Below, piece after piece: positions 30,610 to 41,400 of a stretch of DNA of 64,000 nt. The notes under the pieces are model-generated. The model saw only the letters and a program-made list of their open reading frames with translations. It was not told the DNA's origin and searched no databases. This stretch comes from Symbiodinium kawagutii (taxonomy: Eukaryota; Sar; Dinophyceae; Suessiales; Symbiodiniaceae), in assembly GCA_009767595.1 (NCBI GenBank), contig VSDK01014032.1:198087-262086 (forward strand), read 5' to 3'. The translations under genes were made by a program, and so were the position numbers. Numbering within the stretch: position 1 is the first letter of the stretch; each line of letters starts with the position of its first letter.

Positions 30610-31926
30610 CTAGTCGACCAATCGTCGTCCACGACCGGCCCAGCAGGAAGGTGTACAGCCAACCTTCTCGCGACACTTACTGCAACCGTTTGGACGCAAG
30701 CGTGCCGCCTCCAATCTTGTCAACGTTGACTCCTTGGAAGCAGGACGCTTCAACACCTTCGTCTCAGAACTTGCCGCAGCTGGCTTCTTCTTCACAGCAA
30801 TCTTCTTCGTTGCGACGTTGGTTCCCGGCTTCTTTGCAACGGCCTTTGCGCGACCGCTGGGCTTCTTCTTCACAGACTCGTCAAGACCTCCGCTGGACGG
30901 AAGGTCTTTGTTGTAGTGCTGGTTCGCCAACGCCACAACACTTGCTTCCAGCTCAGGCTCTGTGCCAATGGGGGCAACCGCAGCTTGCGGAACAGCTGCA
31001 GGTGGCACAGCTCCAGAGAAATCACTTCCAGTAGTCTGAGGAACGTGCGGCGTTGTCACCACAGCTGCGGACTCACCAGATGGCTGTCCAACCGCCGCAG
31101 CTCCTGAGGATGCCAGCGCTGCAGGCTGCGCATTGCTAGTTTGTTGCGGAGGGACCTCAGCAGCACGCGCCGGAGGCGCAGACTCTTCAGCTCGATCCAA
31201 CAAGGACCGCAGCTGATTGCCGCCAGCCTGACGTCCAGGCTGCACGCCGCCCGCTGCTGCTGCAGCTGCAGCAACACCAGCAGGTGTCAAGTGAAAACCT
31301 GGAATGCCACTTGTCAAATCAGGTAGCGCAGCTTGTCCAAAGGCCAACATAGCTTGAGCCGACTGCGCAGCTTGAGGATGGTAAGGCAAAGCTGCAGGAA
31401 ACGGGAGTGCTCCTTGCTGAAAGCGATGCAGCAACACACTCCGGTTAGTCGACCGAAGAGCCCAGGAGAACGCCAGCTCCAACACGGGCGCCACTTCCAC
31501 TGGTGAAACCACCAAGTCAAAGCGGGTTCTCAGGGCCAGCGGAAGGTTACCCGTGTCAGCTGGAAGAGACGTCAAGTATCCCCCTGGCAACGGCGTTCCA
31601 GCTTGTTTGGCCCCTGTGATGTTCGTTTTGAGAACACTCTTCACAGTGGACAAAAGAGCCACTTGTCTTGGAGTATCCCCTTCCAAGCCATCACTACGGG
31701 CCACCAAAGCACAGATGACCGCGCACGTGCGCTCGCTTGGATGCCTTAAGCCAAACGAGACTAAGTGCTTCACCAAGACGTCGGCCTTTTTCAATTGCCG
31801 CTCTTCTGTTGAGAGCAGCACTGCCCACACCTCCCTGGTCAAAATCTGCGGCAGCAGAGTCCAGTCTTGCATCTCTGCACGCCCTGCAGCCGACGTGACC
31901 AACGCCATCGCCTGCTGATCTCCCAT
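30610..31926 (-). CDS. Lys/Ala-rich protein with C-terminal Cys motif, 438 aa
   Basis: The start is the ATG at 31926 (MGDQQAMALVTSAAGRAEMQ); the frame is open upstream but without another ATG. Residues 1-170 look folded and mostly helical. The middle is Ala/Gln/Pro-rich and low in complexity. Around 330-410 it is Lys/Ala-rich like histone H1 (KKPSGRAKAVAKK, KKIAVKKKPAAASS). The end carries a compact Cys motif (GCSKCREKVGCTPSCW) followed by basic residues. This suggests a DNA-binding protein, perhaps of the transposon ends. I recall CSKCR...CTPSCW-like motifs from other dinoflagellate proteins but cannot name a domain. It is the first gene in the direction of transcription. Confidence 0.7.
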   Translation of the reverse strand: MGDQQAMALVTSAAGRAEMQDWTLLPQILTREVWAVLLSTEERQLKKADVLVKHLVSFGLRHPSERTCAVICALVARSDGLEGDTPRQVALLSTVKSVLKTNITGAKQAGTPLPGGYLTSLPADTGNLPLALRTRFDLVVSPVEVAPVLELAFSWALRSTNRSVLLHRFQQGALPFPAALPYHPQAAQSAQAMLAFGQAALPDLTSGIPGFHLTPAGVAAAAAAAGGVQPGRQAGGNQLRSLLDRAEESAPPARAAEVPPQQTSNAQPAALASSGAAAVGQPSGESAAVVTTPHVPQTTGSDFSGAVPPAAVPQAAVAPIGTEPELEASVVALANQHYNKDLPSSGGLDESVKKKPSGRAKAVAKKPGTNVATKKIAVKKKPAAASSETKVLKRPASKESTLTRLEAARLRPNGCSKCREKVGCTPSCWAGRGRRLVD

Positions 31927-32099
31927 CGGCAGAGGCGCAAACGGACCGCGCACGCGTTTTGAGCACAAAAAACTTGCAAACAACCAACTGCTAACATTCA
32001 AAAACTTGTTAACAAGCCTGTTCCCTGTCAACACTTGTTCTAGCAAAAACCTTCCAAAAAACAACAAAACATCAGCTAAAATTTCAAAAACAACGAATT

Positions 32100-32285
32100 T
32101 TCATTAAAAAAAGTTAAGTTCCCTAACTTTTTTTAAGTTTTTATAAGTTGTTTTCATTGAAAACCTTAAGTTAACTTATAAATTCATCAACTCACTTACA
32201 TCTTCAACATGAGTTAGCAAAGTTATAACATATGTTGCCCAAATTATAAATCATGTTAGACAAATTATAACTTAGGTTATAACTT
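32100..32285. repeat. AT-rich right subterminal region with AAGTTAT units
   Basis: It contains AAGTTAA, ATAACTT and AAATTATAA repeats. Read inwards from the right end it begins AAGTTATAACCTAAGTTATA, similar to the left end after its first bases. Confidence 0.65.
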
Positions 32286-32297
32286 GGGGGCACCACC
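32286..32297 (-). repeat. Right terminal inverted repeat
   Basis: GGGGGCACCACC, followed by TTGCAG and then the host exon. It is the exact complement of the left end. Confidence 0.8.
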
Positions 32298-32303
32298 TTG
32301 CAG

Positions 32304-32415
32304 GGGCCAGGGGTGGTTCACCTGTGCACGCCGCAGACCTTACGGACCTCCTTTATCTTTAATATGCTGCTGATCGTGACGTACCTGGGTGCGTTTTTCC
32401 TCCTGCAGTGCCTGG
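32304..32415 (+). CDS. Channel exon: first membrane helix
   Basis: It begins after CACCACCTTGCAG, the first part of which is the transposon end. It is phase 0 at the start and ends at CTGG|GTGCGA in phase 1. It encodes a helix (TSFIFNMLLIVTYLGAFFLL) preceded by LRTS, matching the N-terminal TM0 of CSC1 proteins. The next exon completes the split Gly codon. Confidence 0.75.
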
Positions 32416-35400
32416 GTGCGATTGCACAAAATCGAGCGCGGCGATGCGACACGAGAGATACGCCAAGATTCGAGCTGTTTTGAGACCAATTGGGGTTTCT
32501 CACAATTGGAAGCCCCAAAAATGGCCGGTTTATTGCCATAAATGGCTATAATAGTGGATGATCTGGGGGTCCCCTATTTTGAGAAACCACCCAATCTTCA
32601 GGACATCTTCTTTGGGTGGATTGGATTCACTGATCTTCCTGCGCGATCATTATGAAACTTTCTATTTGCCCCAAATGTGATATGCATTCGGCATGTTTGT
32701 CACGGCACTGCCAAATCCTCAAGCAAAGTGGGCACTCCCAAGGAGATCCTTTCGATATCAGGTTCGTACATCTCGATTTGGTTGCCAAAATTTGCTGAAT
32801 CTTGGTAGTTGGTGACAGAGGCCTCCTGTGAACTATAGAGTGCCTTTGGGACAAGTTTGATGTGGTGACGCTTGTGCTTCGCTCATTTTGGTCCCGTTCT
32901 GAAAATCCAAATGTGTAACTCACCCCTGGATAAAACCCCTTAGTTCAACAAGCTGGTTGTGACATGTTGTCACGTGTTAACATGGTAAAACATGAAACGC
33001 CAACCCTAGACTAATACATCCCTGATTGATTCACAGGGGGTATCCCCCAAAAGCCTTGGTTTTCCATTGAAATGGTACCCCCCAATGAATAAACCTAGGG
33101 CCTGCTATTAATCTGGGGTTAACATTAGGAAATCCTGTGACAACGCAATGGTTGTTGGAACCCCTAGGGCTTGTGGACGACTTCCATTCGCCAAGGCGCT
33201 CCAAACCTATCGTGTACCTGAACAACTCGCAGCAGGGCAGAGCACCCTCTCCATCGGAGTCGTCACTCAGCGAACCATGGCGGGGGGCCTGGCACATGAT
33301 GGTGACCCCCCCCACACTTTGGTGATCCCCTCAGATATTTTTGCTTAATGAAGAAATTATTCATGGTTGATGGTGGTTGTTAACCCCTGGCCCTTGATGG
33401 TGAGTGGTAACCCCTTAACTTGATGGTGGTTATGTGTGGCCATTACTTCCTTAATGAACCCAGATACACCCAGCCATTGTTAAGGGGTAAACCCACCACT
33501 TTTGGGAAGATCACTTGCAGCCCCAAATGTCTGAAGACCAGTATCTGGCGAGCTGTGGAGGTCGCCGGTGCTGGCAGCATATGGGAAATATGTTGGTGGA
33601 TATTTGTGGACGCAATGATATATGTGCATATGTGCTTATATCTATATATCTATGTATCATTGTACCCAGGTGTTTTTCATATTTGTTCATACAACTTTGG
33701 TATCAGTTTACATAATATATGAATATGTTTATATATATATATATATGTGTGTGTATATAGATTATCTCTATATATGTCAACTCGTGTGTATGTATACAAT
33801 GTATCTATATATGGAACGAAAATTGTGTTCGTGTGCATTCTGACAAGGCAAGTGACTTGAATGCCAAGGGCGGATTTCTTTTCCAATCCCACTTCAACTT
33901 GTAGGCCACATTTGTAGAGATCAAAATCACTCTTCACTGACGGTTTGCAGCACCACTGCGAATCAGTCGCAAAATGGTTTGGCAGCTACCCTGTCCTGCC
34001 AATTGAGAGCTGTGGATCAGCATTTGCAAGACACAACCCGGAGTCTCATGGTGGGGGCCCATCCCATCTCCAGGGTTTACACCTGCGGTTTGAGGTACTA
34101 CGGATTCTGCCTTTCTTTGGATCAGATTCAGGTGCAGTCTGGGCGCAGAGCGAAGTTTTCGAGGGGGGGGTTGCATGTACTGGGTATGAGTTGACGGGGC
34201 ATGTCCACAAGCCATAAACGAAGAAGGAGCTAGCTATGTTGCTGAGGTTTAGTGTGTCCAATGCTGGTATGTGAGGATGCCTGTGACTGTGACCCATTGT
34301 TAAACAAGTTGTGATAAAGACCCGTCGTTTACTTCTTTGATGTGCAGCTGGGGTTGCAACTAGGATATGATATGACCATGCTTACGAACCCCTTAATGCA
34401 GTTGAACTAACCTCCACAACCAGGGGTTGCCCGTTACAAGCAATGGGACATCCAAGTGTTGATACAGTGGCAGCCCGGTTGCTACTAGGATCTAGGTCAT
34501 GGGGATGGCCCAAAAATTAACAATAGGGGCGCAAGTGAAGGGCTAAGTGAGGGCTTGTTAGAGGGACATTAAGGGGTTGATAAGCATGACTAAGCTCCAA
34601 AGTTTGAGTGTAGATGGCTTCAGTCTTGCTGTCATCAGCAGACAGAACAGGGATACATCGAGTATGAGTTGCACATGTGCAAGTATACGTGAACTCCTGA
34701 AGTGTTTTGTGTTTACTGAATGCCTTTGTCATATTTATTTTCCAATATGTTCCAATTAGTTTGTGTTTTGTGGACATATTTGAGCATTTTTCTAGGCGTG
34801 TGATTGTGCAGTTGGGAGTAACGTGTAGCCCTTGCATGACAGGAATTTGCTGGCTTGGATGGTGCCCTGCTGGTGGAGTTCTGTCATTTGGGGATGAAAA
34901 TTTGCTTGCGGCCTGGCTATGGAGATGGTCGCATTCACCATGGTCGCTGGGGTTCAAGGAGAAACAACCGTGGTAAGTAACCATAGAAGGTAGGCATTTA
35001 CGGTAAGTACTAGTTATGGTAGATGTAGCTATGGTCATATGGCTTAACCAGCTTAACCAGCTTATAACTAGAAGGCAGGTAATAAGCCTCTAACCATGGT
35101 TGATCAGCTACCTTACAGGGCTACTTACCATGGTTAGTTCCCTCCGAATAACTGGTTAACCCCAACCGTACATCCAAGTACCAAGGTTATGGTGGAAGTG
35201 AGGGTCGGGTGCGGTGGTTGCAGTGCCATCCATGAGAAAACTGGCAGTTGGAGGGTACAAGGTAAGGCCCCCTATAGTTAGCAAAGGTGGGTTATAACTA
35301 GGTGCAGAAATCATTGGTCAGTACAGCTACTGCCTCGCTCGACTGTGACATATAGGCTCAGGTACTCCAACCAACTTCCCCATGGATGAGTGAAAAAGGG

Positions 35401-38400
35401 TCCTCGTCCGTTTGTTGGTTGGGAGCCGCAGGGGCATAGGTTTGCCTTTCGCTAGTGTGATCTGCACTGGTAGCGGAGCCCGGTTGGGCGTGCCATGGAG
35501 ACTGGCAGCAGGGGCGAATCGCAGGTGAGACGATTTGCCGGTGAAGGTGACAATCCGCCGAAACAATATCGGCAGTGGAAGCGATGGGCCCGGGCATTCT
35601 TGAAGGTCCAAGCCTCGAAGGGAATGAAAGAAGATGCCTATGGCAGCGTCCTCTACACGCTCTTGGATGGGGCAGCTCTTCGCGCTTTTGACAGCGTGGA
35701 CATGAGTGAGATAGAGGAGGTGGGCGGCCAGGACGTCATCTTTCAGGTCTTGGATGAAAGATACCCGGAGGAAGCTTCGCATGACCGCTTGGGCGAAGTG
35801 CTGGATGCAGTGTTTGATCTTCGAGTGGAGCGTGGAGAGAGTACCGCTGCCTTTACCGGCAAGGTACGCACTGCCTTTCAGCAGGCCGAGGCGGAGGGCA
35901 TCCGCTTTCCTTCAGTGGCAAGAGGCTACATGGTTCTTCGGTTCGCCAAGTTGACGCTAGAACGGCGTGCTGTGGTTCTGGCAGCTGCCAGAAGGTCCTA
36001 CGAAGAGCAGGACATCGTGGCTGCACTTCGCACCACGTATCCAGAAGGACTTCACCAAGGGAGGAACTCTGCCAACGTGGTGGCCGACTCCATCGACGAT
36101 GAGGCGGAGTTTGTCGATGACGAGCAGCTGACGCTCTTGGCCGAGGAGTTCGACTTGGAGAATGGCGACCCAATAGATGAACCTGATGCCGTGGAAGTGC
36201 TACTGTCATGGAAGGAGACCAGGGCAAAGATTGGGAAAGAGAAGTTGGCCAGAGGCTTTCCTACAAAAGGAGACGTGCGAAAACTGGAGACCCGTGTCCG
36301 ATGCTTCAAGTGCAAGCAAGTGGGCCACTTCAGCAAGAATTGCACGAGCCGGAAGACGACTTCTACAAGTGCTTCGAGTGCTGGCTCAAAGGTGCGTGTG
36401 AACTTTGTCAACATGGTTGGGGCCTATGCAGGTGGCAAGACGGGACAAGGAGCACCTCGTCGAAACCATGGTGACGAAGATCGGACCGTTGACCAGGAGA
36501 TTGAAGCTATGGTGAGCCAATGGGAAGGACTTCGACGCGACTACTGGGTGACTGAGGGAGACCAGGTGATTCGCAAGCATGTTCTTCCACGACGCAGCCT
36601 CTTTACACCATCGAGATCTTCGTGTCCTGTCCCGGTAACGGAACTCAGCACCGCTCGAACAACGCGGGTGAAAAAACCGGAAAGGATGAGAAGGAGATCT
36701 ACACGGGCAACTGGAAGCACCAGACAGAGTGCCACCGTGACCTTGGCTATGAGTGGACGGGCGAAACTGTCTTCTACAAGGAGAAAGTGGTACCCTATGA
36801 GGAACCAGAAGTGGAGGAAGGAACGGAAGAGATCTCAGATGTGGCACAGACTCTCTTCACCCTCATGAATGCGTTCCACGGTGAGAATGACTTCCAGGTT
36901 GCGGAGAACATGGAGGACTGGGTTAATGTGACTGACGAGAACACCACGGAGGTGATTGATAGCTTAGCCGCTGCCCTTCATCGTGTCCAGGAACAATCAG
37001 GAGAACCAACCCAGGATGCGGACCCACATGAAAGATCACAAGGCCTTCCTGATCTTCCAGGTTGGGACGATGACGATGAAGAGGATGACGAACACGAAGT
37101 GAACCTATCAGATGGTCTGTGCCTTGCCCATCCACCTGGCTTTGCAGTGGTGGATACCGGATGTGGGCGAGGTTTGGTGGGACAGGAAACCTTGGCAAAG
37201 CATGAAGAGCGCCTCAAACAGAAAGGTCTTCGAGTGACGCACCTCGCAAACCAGAAGCAAGTGTTTCGTTATGGAAATGGCAGTGTCGACGAATCGGTTG
37301 GCCGGGTGGAAATTCCAGTATTCCTTCAAGGTCGACCGTTGAAGATGAGAGTGAGTGTGGTGCCTGGCAAGGTCCCACTGCTGTTATCCAAGCGCTTCCT
37401 CAAAGCCTTGGGGGCAAACATTGACATGGTCAACAACCGCCTGAACTTGACCAAGGCGGGTATTCAGGTGCCTCTTCACGAGACAAAGAATGGCTCCTAC
37501 CAGATTGACCTGTGTGATACGGATTTGACGTCCGTATCGCCCTTCAAGAGCGAGGAAGTGGACGTCATGGAGGTGAACAATGTCATGGCGGTGGATGGAA
37601 CTGACCTCAGTGAGGAAGACTCGGATGTCATTGTGTCCGAGCATGAGACGGAGCCCCCACCTGATGCCAACATGACCAACCAGGATACCTCGGACCATGA
37701 TGATAGCTTGGATGTGGGCAAGTTTGGGATTCTGAAGGCAGCAGAACGGAAGAAGTTGCTGAAGGGCATGCAGGAGGCTCTTCAAGCTCATGGAGGTACG
37801 ACACAGCCTCGCATCATGGAGATTTTCTGTCCAGGCCGCTTTGCTGAACAGGCGGAATCTTTGGGCTTCAAGAGTGTGGGGTCACTGGATTTGTCAACAG
37901 GGTGGGACTGGCTACGTCAAGATCACCGTCAGGCTGCAGAACGCTTGGTGGATGAGACGGATCCAGATGTTCTGTTGATGTGTCCCCCTTGTGGACCACT
38001 GAGTCCGTTGCAAAACCTCACACCAGATCGCCGACGTCGAGACCTCAGAGCTTTCAACCGGGAAGTACTGGAAGCTCGTTCCATGGTCCGTTGGTGTTTG
38101 AAGATGGCCCGGAAGCAGTTGAATCGGGGCAAGCATTACGTTTTTGAAAGCTCCAAGAGGGCTTCAACTTGGGCAATGCCTCCAGTTGTGCGTTTTGCGC
38201 AGGAGACCAATCCAGCTGTCTTGGAAGTGGCTTTGTGCTCACTGGGAGTTCGATGTCCAGAGACTCGCAAGCTCTACGGCAAGTGCTGGCGCTTCATGAC
38301 TTCATCACTGGGTGTGGCTTTACAGTTGGCGCCATTGCAATGTGATGGACAACATGAACATCAGGTGGTGGAAGGCTCTTCTGGAGGACAGCTGCGTTCC

Positions 38401-41400
38401 GTCCAAACACAGGTTTACCCAAAGAAATTGATTCGATCAATCATGGCGGGTTTTCTGAGAGAAGAAGCATGTCAGATGTGTTATGCAGTTACTGGGTTGG
38501 ATGAATCTTCAAATGATCAACATGTGTTCAAACCTGAAGCCAAACGGAAGATTCTGGAAGCAGTCCGTAAGATGCACAACAACCTGGGGCATGCGTCACA
38601 GACAGACATGGTGCGGATTCTTCGGCATGCTGGAGCACAGGATCGGGTGCTGGATCTAGTGAGGCAATTTCAGTGCCCCACATGTGATGCCCGGGCCGAG
38701 CCAAAGATCACTAGGAACAGCACTGTTCCTAAGGATGTAGCACCTCTTCGCTATGTTGGGCTGGATGTGAAGTGGTTACCAGGTTACAAACAAGGTGAAC
38801 GCATCAGGGCCTTGAACATCGTTTGCCGTAGTTCTGGGTTACAGCAAATGACTCCTTTTAGAGAACATGAGTCATCAGATACCATCCGCAGACTTTATAG
38901 GCAATCATGGACACGTCCCTATGGCAGACCTCGTTGGATAAAATTCGACGCATCTCGGTGTAACCTTGGACAGCCATTTGTTGACGCCTTAGAGAGGGAT
39001 GGAACAACAGTGCTAGACGTGCCGGGCGAGGCCCACGAGCAGGTTGGAGACGTAGAAGTTCATGGAAAACATTTTGAAACCATGCTGACTCGTGTCATTG
39101 ACCACATGCAGCCTCAAAGCTACGAGGAATGGCTTGAATGCGTGGATTGCACAGTCGAAGCCAAGAACAGCTTGCTCCGTCGTGCTGGGCATAGTCCCTA
39201 TCAAATAGTATTGGGAAGGGACCCCGAGATTCCAGGAGATGATTTGTTGTGCCCCTTTTCGGAACCAAATGTGATTGCCAACAGCACGATCCTCCAGGAT
39301 GAAGCAGCACAGTTTTCTCAACAGGCCAGACTTGAGGCCCGCAAGGCTGTCATCATGGAGCAGGATCAGCAAGCTGCTCGAGTAGCTTTGAACTCCAGAC
39401 CGAGACCCCACCGGGCCTTTAAACCCGGAGACGAAGTGGCTGTCTGGAGACGTGGTCGAGGAATTCCTGGTAAACGTAGTCATGCTAGATGGAGAGGCCC
39501 AGGCATTGTTGCAGGTGCAAATGGTAGTCACTATTGGGTGTCCATGCCTGGTGCTATGATCAAGTGTTCAATTGAGCAGTTGCGTTTTCGGACAATTGAA
39601 GAGCAAGAAGCTGACAAGTTCCTCGTCCGTGACCTTCGCTCTGCTGCGGTGAATCTTTTTCCAGAGGTTGGTGGAGAGAATCGGAGACAAAAATGTTTTC
39701 TGGATATTACTGCAGAAGATACCCCACCATCATCCTTGTTGCAAGATTCACAACAACTTGACCAGAATGTTCCGCAACAACCAACACCATCACAAGCATC
39801 TCAACAGTCATCGTCGAATGGTGGTACAACAATCACTTCGTCATCATCATCTTCGACAACACCTCAGGATGTGTCACAACAACCGTCAATCTCTGGAGGT
39901 GTAGAGCAGCCTATCCTTGGTCCGAGTTCGGGATCAGGATCAATCCAGTCCCGAGAGGAGCAGTTGGCGCAGCTGTCCCCTGGAGAGTTGGAACAAGTCC
40001 CAAGATCAGAGGAACAAGCCAACCGGTTGGATGATTACCGAGTTCCCGGTATCAACCCTAGGTTACATCCTCAGCCTGTTCCAGCCTTACCAGACCCGAA
40101 AAGGATGAGAATGGAAAGCCAAACTGTTGGGGGACAACAATTTCCACCGGCGATGCCGACACCACCGTCGCAGACTGACAATTCTGCACGGTTAGTCAGC
40201 GACTCTGCTGACTGCTGCGTGGCGCTTTCTGAACTCGAATCAGACGAGAGCAATTTTGTCTTGGCTGCAACAGCGAGTGATGTGTTGATAGCTGGTGGGC
40301 GCAAGGAAATCAATCCCCGATCACGAGAATGGTTGGATAAAGCGGGCCAACAGAAGATTGCCAAAGGTATGACCAAAGAGCTGACAACTGTGATCCAAGA
40401 CAAGCAAGCTCTCCGACCTTTGGACAAGTCAGAGGCTGATCGAGTGCGACAAGTTTGCCCGGATCGGATCCTTGAAAGTCGAGTTGTGCTGGTTGAGAAG
40501 CATGATGATGATGGCAATTCCGTTGTCAAGGCCAGATGGACAGCAAGAGGTGATCGTGACCCTGACCTTTTTGAGCTGGTTAGAAATGGCCAGACTCAAT
40601 TACCTACTATTTCATCAAATGGTCGGTATTTGGTTCTTCAGACCATAGCAAGCAAACGTTTCCTGTTACAACTGGGGGACGTTACGGGAGCCTTTTTGGA
40701 AACAGAACAATTTGATCGGAAGCAAAGGCTTTTTCTGAAGAAACCTCGAGATGTTCCCATGCCTGGCTATGAAGAGTATGATCTGTTCGAAATCATCCGA
40801 CCTCTGTATGGATTGAATGACAGCCCACAAGCATGGTTCAAGAAGTACCGCAAGACTGTTTGTCAACAAGGTTGGAAACCGTCACAATTAGACCCATGTG
40901 TGTTCCTCCTTTGGCAGAACGGAAAACTATGTGGTATCATGGGTGTTCATGTGGATGATGTGTTGATTGGTGGTTCTGGAGACTACTTTGAACAACAGCT
41001 GGCTTTGTTGCGAAGTACCTTTCCATTTAGGAAGTGGAAGACAGGTGCTGGAGACTTCTGTGGATCCCATCTTCGGCAGGATGCAGAGACTGGCGTAATT
41101 CATGTGGCACAGCCTGAGTTTGCCGACAAGCTCCCTCGTCCAAAATTGAGGCAGCGCGGGGATGGACCTGTCACGAAGGAGGAAGCCAAGTCTTTGAAGT
41201 CGGTTCTAGGTTCAGCACTGTGGCTGGCAAAGGAGACCCGACCGGATTTAGCAGTTCAAGTGAGTCAGAGCCAACAGATGTTACCAAACCCAACGTTGAA
41301 ACAAGCAAGAACAGTTGGGAATGTCACCAGAAGAGCTAGACAATATCGAAATCTGGAATGGAAGATTTTGCCAATACCTCTGGAAGAGATACGTCTATGT

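Larger units (their letters stand above)
21998..32297 (-). mobile_element. 10.3-kb multigene DNA transposon with 12-bp TIRs
   Basis: The outer ends are perfect 12-bp inverted repeats (GGTGGTGCCCCC at 21998, its complement ending at 32297). Both continue into AT-rich ends containing direct AAGTTAT heptamers. All six recognised genes lie on the minus strand: a Lys-rich protein, a small helical protein, an RS/zinc protein, a zinc-ribbon protein, another small protein and a transposase-like DDE protein. Two structured repeat arrays lie between or within them. The genes are intact, suggesting recent activity. Extending the ends to CAGGG and CAAGG would fit the terminal consensus of hAT-like elements, but I find no 8-bp target duplication; only CAG (perhaps CAGGG) occurs on both sides. 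I cannot assign a superfamily. The element lies antisense to the host channel gene. Confidence 0.75.

Noticed and set aside
21995-32308. 8-bp hAT-type target duplication around the 10.3-kb element
   Set aside because: The eight bases on either side (GTCTCCCA and CAGGGGCC) do not match, so hAT membership is not supported beyond a loose end consensus.
39013-39531. 172-aa protein on the minus strand
   Set aside because: Antisense to the integrase part of pol.
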